Shown: positions 57,672 through 64,000 of the stretch, in pieces
How the letters are laid out: each line of letters opens with the position of its first letter
Numbering within the stretch: position 1 is the first letter of the stretch
DNA from: Actinoplanes sp. NBRC 103695
GTDB taxonomy: Bacteria > Actinomycetota > Actinomycetes > Mycobacteriales > Micromonosporaceae
Assembly: GCF_030269485.1 (NCBI RefSeq)
Contig: NZ_BSTL01000010.1
Span: 297,974 to 361,973, forward strand
Length of the DNA: 64,000 nucleotides
Reading direction: 5' to 3'
Translations under genes and position numbers: made by a program
The notes under the pieces: model-generated
Databases searched by the model: none
What the model was told of the DNA's origin: nothing
What the model saw: the letters and a program-made list of their open reading frames with translations, nothing else

Positions 57672-59021
57672 GTGAAGAGCACCGTCGAGACTCTGAGCCC
57701 GACCCGGGTGAAGCTCGCCATCGAGGTGCCGTTCGACGAGCTCAAGCCGAGCCTGCAGAAGGCGTACCGGGAGATCGGCACGCAGGTGCAGATTCCGGGC
57801 TTCCGCCGTGGCAAGATCCCGGCCCAGGTGATCGACCAGCGCGTCGGCCGCGGCACGGTGCTCAACGAGGCCGTGCAGGAGGCGATCCCGCAGCAGATTC
57901 TCGCCGCGGTGCGCGAGCACGACGTCAAGACGCTGGGTCGCCCCGAGGTGGAGATCACCGAGTTCACCGACGGCGAGCCGCTGAAGTTCACGGCCGAGGT
58001 CGACGTCCGCCCCGAGATCACCATCCCGGACCTGTCCACCATCTCGGTGACGGTCCCGGCCGTCGAGATCGGCGACAACGAGATCGACGAGCAGGTCAAC
58101 GGCCTCCGTGAGCGTTTCGCCACGCTGAAGACCGTGGACCGCCCGGCCGCCGAGGGTGACTACGTGCAGCTCGACCTCAAGGCGACCGTGGACGGCGTCG
58201 AGGTTCCGGGCGGCTCGGCCACCAACATCTCCCACGAGGTGGGCAGCAAGCAGCTGCTCCCCGGCCTCGACGAGGTACTGGTCGGCCTGGTCGCCGACGC
58301 CGACGCGACCTTCACCACGCAGCTGGTCGGCGGCGACTTCGCCGGCCGCGACGCCGAGGTCGACGTCAAGGTGCGCAGCGTCAAGGACAAGCAGCTGCCC
58401 GAGATCGACGACGAGTTCGCCCAGCTGGCCAGCGAGTTCGACTCGCTGGAGGAGCTGCGTGGCGACCTGCGTGAGCGGCTCGGCAAGGTGAAGAAGGTCG
58501 AGCAGATCTACGCGGCCCGTGACGAGGCCCTCAAGCAGCTCGTCGAGGCCGCCGAGATCCCGGCGCCCGAGGGCGTCGTCAAGGAGGAGGTCGAGGGCCG
58601 CAAACAGGCCATGACCGACCAGCTCGAGCGGATCGGCGCCACCCTCGAGGACTACCTCGCCTCGGAGGAGAAGACCGAGGAGCAGATCGACACCGAGCTG
58701 ACCGACGCGGCGACCGAGGGCGTGCGCATCCAGCTCCTTCTCGACACCATCGCGGACGCGGACGACATCCAGGTTTCCGACGACGAGTTCGGCCACGAGA
58801 TCGTGCACCGGGCCCAGCGTGCCCAGATGTCTCCTCAGCAGTACTACGACCAGCTCGTCCAGTCCGGCAGCGCGGTCGCCGTGTTCGGCGACGTGCGGCG
58901 GGGCAAGGCGCTGGCCGCGGTTCTGGAGAAGGTCACGATGCAGGACTCCGAGGGCAACACGCTGACGCTGGACGATCTCCGCGAGGCCAACGCCGCCGAG
59001 CACGAGGGTCACGACCACTGA
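57672..59021 (+). CDS. tig: Trigger factor
   Basis: 449 residues with the three trigger-factor domains: the N-terminal ribosome-binding domain (VKLAIEVPFDELKPSLQKAYREIG, signature GFRRGKIPAQVI near residue 42), the FKBP-type peptidyl-prolyl isomerase domain (DRPAAEGDYVQLDLKATVDG) and the long helical chaperone domain, ending in an acidic/His-rich tail. It binds nascent chains at the ribosome exit. GTG start behind AAGGAG. It stands directly before the clpP genes, the usual arrangement in bacteria. Confidence 0.97.
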   Translation: MKSTVETLSPTRVKLAIEVPFDELKPSLQKAYREIGTQVQIPGFRRGKIPAQVIDQRVGRGTVLNEAVQEAIPQQILAAVREHDVKTLGRPEVEITEFTDGEPLKFTAEVDVRPEITIPDLSTISVTVPAVEIGDNEIDEQVNGLRERFATLKTVDRPAAEGDYVQLDLKATVDGVEVPGGSATNISHEVGSKQLLPGLDEVLVGLVADADATFTTQLVGGDFAGRDAEVDVKVRSVKDKQLPEIDDEFAQLASEFDSLEELRGDLRERLGKVKKVEQIYAARDEALKQLVEAAEIPAPEGVVKEEVEGRKQAMTDQLERIGATLEDYLASEEKTEEQIDTELTDAATEGVRIQLLLDTIADADDIQVSDDEFGHEIVHRAQRAQMSPQQYYDQLVQSGSAVAVFGDVRRGKALAAVLEKVTMQDSEGNTLTLDDLREANAAEHEGHDH

Positions 59022-59027
59022 CCCCTG

Positions 59028-59041
59028 CGCTGACAGCGAAC
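59028..59041. promoter_or_regulatory. ClgR-like operator upstream of clpP1
   Basis: CGCTGACAGCGAAC fits the core of the actinobacterial ClgR box (CGC-Y-N-A-N-R-GCG-WWS). It lies seven bases after the tig stop and 110 bases before clpP1. ClgR activates clp genes in Corynebacterium, Streptomyces and Mycobacterium. The two outer W positions upstream of the core do not match. A GCCGGCCG/CGGCCGGC hairpin (59106-59128) lies in the leader. Confidence 0.55.
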
Positions 59042-59151
59042 ACCCGCCCGAGCGGGAAGCCGCCGGGCATCCGACCGGTTACGTTGGTCGTATTCAGGAC
59101 CACTTGCCGGCCGGATCGCTCGGCCGGCTCAGTCAGCGGTGAAGGGCTGCC

Positions 59152-59781
59152 ATGACCGACCTGCACATCCCTGCGAGTCCTGCCCTGCGGGGCGGTGACC
59201 TCACTGGCAACCTCGACGACTCGGTCTTCAACCGGCTGTTGCGCGAGCGCATCATCTTCCTCGGCAGCGAGGTGACGGACCAGGTCGCCAACCGCATCTG
59301 CGCGCAGCTCCTGCTCCTGTCCGCGGAGGACCCGGAGCGCGACATCCACCTGTGGATCAACTCGCCGGGTGGCTCCGTCTACTCCGGCATGGCGATCTAC
59401 GACACCATGCAGTTCATCGACAACGACGTCCAGACCGTGGCCATGGGCATGGCCGCGTCGATGGGGCAGTTGTTGCTCTGCGCGGGGACCACCGGCAAGC
59501 GCTTCGCGCTGCCGCACGCGCGGATCATGATGCACCAGCCGTCGGGTGGGATGGGCGGTACGGCCGCCGACATCGCCATCCAGGCCGAGCAGATGCTCTA
59601 CACCAAGCGCATGTTCCAGGAGCGGGTGTCTTTCCACACCGGCCAGGAGCAGGCGCAGATCGAGGCCGACTCCGACCGCGACCGCTGGTTCACGGCCGAA
59701 GAGGCCAAGAACTACGGCTTCATCGACAAGGTGATCACCGGGGCCACTCAGGTCCCGGAGGGCGCCGGCACGCTGAACTGA
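59152..59781 (+). CDS. clpP1: ATP-dependent Clp protease proteolytic subunit ClpP1
   Basis: 209 residues with the ClpP catalytic residues: Ser103 in GMAASMGQLLL and His128 in ARIMMHQP, with Asp near residue 179. The N-terminus is short, and the usual propeptide of actinobacterial ClpP1 is about this length. In actinobacteria ClpP1 and ClpP2 form a mixed tetradecamer that is active only together, fed by ClpX or ClpC1. ATG follows GAAGGG. Eleven bases separate it from clpP2. Confidence 0.97.
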   Translation: MTDLHIPASPALRGGDLTGNLDDSVFNRLLRERIIFLGSEVTDQVANRICAQLLLLSAEDPERDIHLWINSPGGSVYSGMAIYDTMQFIDNDVQTVAMGMAASMGQLLLCAGTTGKRFALPHARIMMHQPSGGMGGTAADIAIQAEQMLYTKRMFQERVSFHTGQEQAQIEADSDRDRWFTAEEAKNYGFIDKVITGATQVPEGAGTLN

Positions 59782-59792
59782 GGAGCAGACAC

Positions 59793-60455
59793 ATGACCGA
59801 CCTTTCCATGCCTCCAGGGTTCGCTCCCGTGCACAACCGGTACGTCCTGCCCTCGTTCGTGGAGCGCACGTCGTACGGGGTCAAGGAGTCGAACCCGTAC
59901 AACAAGATGTTCGAGGACCGGATCATCTTCCTCGGCGTTCAGGTGGACGACGCGTCGGCCAACGACGTGATGGCCCAGCTGCTCACCCTGGAGAGCACCG
60001 ACCCGGACCGCGACATCACCATGTACATCAACTCGCCCGGTGGGTCGTTCACGGCCATGACGGCCATCTACGACACGATGCAGTACGTCCGCCCCGACAT
60101 CATCACGGTGTGCCTGGGCCAGGCGGCCAGCGCGGCCGCGGTGCTCCTGGCGGCCGGTTCGCCGGGCAAGCGGATGGCGCTGCCGCACTCGCGGATCATC
60201 ATCCACCAGCCGGCCACCGAGGGCGGCTACGGTCAGGGCTCGGACATCGAGATCCAGGCCCGGGAGATCATGCGGATGCGCACCCAGCTCGAGGAGCTGC
60301 TGGCCAAGCACTCCGGCCAGACCCCGGAGAAGGTTCGCAAGGACATCGACCGTGACAAGATCATGACGGCGGCCGAGACCAAGGAATACGGCCTGGTCGA
60401 CACCGTCCTGGTCAGCCGCAAGAAGAGCCTGCAGACGGTCGGCGCGGGCAGCTGA
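59793..60455 (+). CDS. clpP2: ATP-dependent Clp protease proteolytic subunit ClpP2
   Basis: 220 residues; Ser113 in GQAASAAAVLL and His138 in SRIIIHQP mark the active site. A longer N-terminal propeptide (about 30 residues before ESNPYNKMFEDRIIFLG) is typical of ClpP2. The start ATG 59793 follows GAGGAG. Cotranscribed with clpP1 from the ClgR-like operator. Confidence 0.97.
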   Translation: MTDLSMPPGFAPVHNRYVLPSFVERTSYGVKESNPYNKMFEDRIIFLGVQVDDASANDVMAQLLTLESTDPDRDITMYINSPGGSFTAMTAIYDTMQYVRPDIITVCLGQAASAAAVLLAAGSPGKRMALPHSRIIIHQPATEGGYGQGSDIEIQAREIMRMRTQLEELLAKHSGQTPEKVRKDIDRDKIMTAAETKEYGLVDTVLVSRKKSLQTVGAGS

Positions 60456-60465
60456 GCACCACTGG

Positions 60466-60505
60466 CAGGGGCCGGATCGTCGGGAGCTAGACTTACCGGC
60501 CCCTG
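60466..60505 (+). terminator. Stem-loop after clpP2
   Basis: CAGGGGCCGG at 60466-60475 pairs perfectly with CCGGCCCCTG at 60496-60505 (20-base loop), 10 bases after the clpP2 stop. The downstream CGCCCGTTTTGGGG is only weakly T-rich. It probably separates the clpP operon from clpX, whose 232-base upstream region must hold its own promoter. Confidence 0.55.
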
Positions 60506-60687
60506 ACACGCCCGTTTTGGGGGGTCGGAGAAGTGCCCAACAGCGGGTAACGTCGTTCATGCAACCTCAGTAATGCGGGTCCGCAGTCGATGAGCTGTGC
60601 AGGTGAGGTTCAAACGGCGTCGAGGCGGATCGTCCTCAAGGCCAAGGGGCGGGCAACAGCCGGCCGATGAGTGCAGGGAGACCGTAG

Positions 60688-61976
<1,289 letters not shown>

Positions 61977-61980
<4 letters not shown>

Positions 61981-62447
61981 CCCTCGCTGAGGTCATCGCC
62001 CGCCTCGAAACGGGCGAGCGCCTCGGCGGAGACCCGTGGCTGGAGCTGGTCCCCGGACCGGCTCCAGGCCGTGCGGCCATCCTGTCCTTTCCCGGCTACG
62101 TCGTGGTCGCCGCCGACATCGATCGCGCGTGGCTCGACTCGTGGACAGCCGACGACGACTTCATCGCGCCGCTACGCCCGCAGTTTCTCGTCGCCCTCGA
62201 GGAACGGATCGGCGCCGTGGCCGGCAACCTTGACGCTGTGCTCGTGGCGAGCCCGCTGCCCGGCACGCCTGAGATCGCGTTGACGAGGGCCGATGACTCC
62301 GCGCACAGCCGGGTGGCCAGAGCGCACGGCTACCGCGCCGATGTCCGTGACTGGACGTCCGCTGATGGGGTCGTGGTTCTGGGACGAGGGGTGGCTGGGC
62401 GCTGGGAGACGGGGCTCGAGGAACATCGGAACGGAAACTGGCGCTAG
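61977..62447 (+). CDS. GNAT-like protein with probable CTG start, C-terminally truncated
   Basis: 156 residues if read from CTG 61977, which overlaps the clpX stop as CTGA and has GAGGAG eight bases upstream. The frame from there reads TLAEVIARLETGERLGGDPW, LELVPGPAPGRAAILSFPGY and continues in conserved-looking sequence. No ATG, GTG or TTG is available before GTG 62103, which would remove a third of it. It resembles an N-terminal GNAT-associated domain of a longer acetyltransferase. The frame ends abruptly at GLEEHRNGNWR just where the acetyl-CoA-binding motif would be expected, and mobile DNA follows, so it seems broken. Confidence 0.55.
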
Positions 62448-62504
62448 CGATGATCTTGGGTTGAGGGCCTGAGCGTTGCGTTCCTCGTCCGAGGTCAACA
62501 GGGG

Positions 62505-63566
62505 TTACTTGGTCCGGTCGAGAGGGCGGCCCTGGATTCTGGCGGCCAGTTCGGGGTCGATCGGGTCGAGGACGCGAGCGGCGCGGGGCCGCACGGTCAC
62601 CGGGAGGTCGGCGCCGGTGCGCTGGGCGTGCTCGGTTCGAGCCTGCTCGACGGCGTCCGGGTACGCCTGCGTTTTCTCGTACGCGGCGAGCGCGCGGTAG
62701 ATGCTGGCCACGCTGGGGTTGCGGCCCGTGCGTTTGCCGGTCGGGATCACCAGATCGGGTTGGATCTGCTCGACGGTCTCACCGTTGGCGCGGCGGCGCA
62801 GCACGGTGTGCAGCATGTCGTCGGTGATGACCGGCGGTCGGCCGCCGTGTTTGCCTTTGCGGGCTGCGGCGTCGAGGCCTTCGAGGGTGGCCTCGCGGAT
62901 GTTCTCCCGCTCGGTCTCGCCCATGGCAGCGAAGAACGCGAACAGCATGCGACCCGAGCCGGCGGGGTCGTAGAGGCCGGGCAGCGGGCCGGCGAGCATC
63001 TCCAGGACCAGGCCGTGCGCGCTGAGGTGGTCGGCCAGGGCGGTGAGTTCGGCGGCGTCGCGGCCGAGGCGTTTCATCTCGTTGACGGTGAGGATGACCC
63101 GGCAGTGCGGGGCGTGGGCCTTGATCTCACGCGCGAGGGCGAGGGCCGCCTCGAACTGTGGCCGGACCCGGACCCGGGTGGAGATCTTTTCGGCGAAGAT
63201 CTTGTCGCGGGGGATGCCGTGCGCGGCGAGCGCGTCGAGTTGGGACTGGAGTTCCTGGGTCAGGGTGCTGCAGCGGGCGTAGCCGATGCGGATGTCCGCG
63301 GCCGGGATGTCGGCCGGTAGGGGTGCTGGCGGCGGGGTGCCTGGGCGCCACGGCTGGCCCGGGCCGCGGTCGGCCGGGGTCAGCACCCGGAGGGCCTTGC
63401 TCAGCCGGCGGACCTTGGTGAACCGGCCGGTGTGGTACGACGTGGCCACCGCGCCGGATCGCGACCGGCACGGTGAGCCGGGCTGCGCCTGACACCGCGG
63501 GCACGGGTGCCGCTCGACATCGTCGGCATCACGCGAATCGGATTCACGGCTCTCCTCGGCGACCAT
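62505..63566 (-). CDS. Serine recombinase (resolvase/invertase family) with N-terminal zinc finger
   Basis: 353 residues. An N-terminal finger-like segment (HPCPRCQAQPGSPCRSRSG...TSYHTGRF) is followed by the resolvase catalytic domain with IGYARCSTLTQELQSQLDAL (catalytic Ser in ARCST) at about residues 93-112, then VNEMKRLGRDAAELTALADHL and GSGRMLFAFFAAMGETERENIREAT. A C-terminal helix-turn-helix (SVASIYRALAAYEKTQAYPD) ends the protein. It probably excises or integrates a mobile element or resolves cointegrates. ATG 63566 is the likely start; a longer frame to 63713 lacks support. It lies between the truncated GNAT gene and an IS630-type element. Confidence 0.88.
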   Translation of the reverse strand: MVAEESRESDSRDADDVERHPCPRCQAQPGSPCRSRSGAVATSYHTGRFTKVRRLSKALRVLTPADRGPGQPWRPGTPPPAPLPADIPAADIRIGYARCSTLTQELQSQLDALAAHGIPRDKIFAEKISTRVRVRPQFEAALALAREIKAHAPHCRVILTVNEMKRLGRDAAELTALADHLSAHGLVLEMLAGPLPGLYDPAGSGRMLFAFFAAMGETERENIREATLEGLDAAARKGKHGGRPPVITDDMLHTVLRRRANGETVEQIQPDLVIPTGKRTGRNPSVASIYRALAAYEKTQAYPDAVEQARTEHAQRTGADLPVTVRPRAARVLDPIDPELAARIQGRPLDRTK

Positions 63567-63854
63567 GCCCAGATGCTCGCACAAACATTTCTCAGAACCT
63601 CGTCGCGACACTCTTACGTGAGAATGAGTTGTGAGAACGAAACCGGCCCGGAATCGTGGATCGGGGCCGACTCGCAGGCTGTAGTGGTCGTGGACGTTGA
63701 TGTGGGCGTACAAACCGTACTCACCGCGCTGGCGCAGATCTTCGTGTTAGCCCGCCGCGTAGGCCAGTCGGATGCTGCGGCGCAGCCTGGCGCCAATGCA
63801 TAGCGGCTCGTGCCGCCAGTCCACTGCTGAACGATCCTGGCAGCTAGTGCCTCG
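63567..63854. other. Gap between the recombinase gene and the IS630-type element
   Basis: No gene is supported in these 288 bases. TTACGTGAGAATGAGTTGTGAGAACG near 63617 is AT-richer than its surroundings and may carry the leftward recombinase promoter. GGCAGCTAGTGCC at about 63839-63851 is a near-palindrome just outside the transposase stop and may belong to the terminal inverted repeat of the insertion sequence. Confidence 0.4.
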
Positions 63855-64000
63855 TCATGCGGCCTTGGAGGGGTAATCCGGGCGGCGGATTTTGGAGTGG
63901 GTGGCGTATCCGGTTTTCGGTCGGGCGCGCTGGTTATGCCAGCGTATGTAGTCGCCGATCGCGGCGTCTTGTTCTTCGTGGGTGCGGTGGTCGGTGCCGT
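63855..64000 (-). mobile_element. IS630-type transposase, C-terminal end (runs off window)
   Basis: Read on the reverse strand from the window edge to TGA at 63857-63855, the product ends HEEQDAAIGDYIRWHNQR, ARPKTGYATHSKIRRPDYPS, KAA. This is the characteristic DDE-transposase tail of actinobacterial IS630-family elements (AI.xYIRWHN.....KT.FA). At least 47 residues are visible; the catalytic DDE residues lie outside the window. The element borders the serine recombinase gene. Confidence 0.8.

Noticed and set aside
63614..63796. Short Thr/Ser-rich reverse frame, and the longer N-terminal extension of the recombinase to 63713
   Set aside because: Neither has a start signal or resemblance to recombinase N-termini; ATG 63566 precedes the first recognisable segment.

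Overview
The window is high-GC actinobacterial chromosome, most likely from a member of the Micromonosporaceae such as an Actinoplanes relative. The evidence is the gene content: the tig-clpP1-clpP2-clpX block, an actinobacterial ATP-dependent DNA ligase, a group 2 truncated globin, a mycothiol-linked Rv2466c-type reductase, an Eis-type acetyltransferase, helix-turn-helix/DUF397 pairs and class F sortase. Frequent GTG starts and 4-base GTGA/ATGA overlaps fit this. The genus call is an inference from gene content, not from a marker gene.

Bases 1-3800 look accessory: a Ser/Thr kinase cut by the window edge, two poorly known proteins, an HTH/DUF397 pair and three small coupled ORFs. They lie on the 3' side of tRNA-Arg(TCT), and a decayed copy of the 3' half of that tRNA lies 199 bp away, as expected for an old integration scar. 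Bases 3.9-31.4 kb are mostly core: a hydrolase, an SSB-like protein, two groups of cobalamin genes (cobD-cobQ; cobB, then cobC-cobT-cysG/cobA), peptidases, an ATP-dependent ligase, SURF1, a bifunctional PBP, otsA and ettA. Two oddities lie here. CobB seems to have lost its glutaminase nucleophile, and a hisN-like fragment sits downstream of SURF1.

Bases 31.4-49.6 kb hold glbO, an MFS transporter, MscS, HNH, sortase, ctaJ-like, DUF5130, Uma2, pepN, an Rv2466c-like protein, a DUF1015 gene, an esterase, rpiB, an Eis-like gene and an arsR/SRPBCC pair. The glbO-pepN-Rv2466c-rpiB...tig-clpP set recalls the M. tuberculosis Rv2457c-Rv2470 neighbourhood. Two near-identical 136-bp palindromic elements and many short tandem repeats fill the gaps between genes.

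Bases 50.1-57.1 kb are a compact accessory operon, and the best candidate for an undescribed system. A membrane-anchored TraG/HerA-like protein with a degenerate P-loop, an intact HerA/VirB4-like ATPase, a 41-residue protein, a long disordered protein ending in a papain-like cysteine peptidase fold, and a small possible immunity protein are all coupled by overlapping or abutting ends. It sits on the 3' side of tRNA-Gly(TCC). Bases 57.4-62.0 kb carry tRNA-Gly, tRNA-Pro, tig, clpP1P2 with a ClgR-like operator, and clpX. A probably CTG-started, apparently truncated GNAT gene overlaps the end of clpX. The window ends in mobile DNA: a serine recombinase and the 3' end of an IS630-type transposase.
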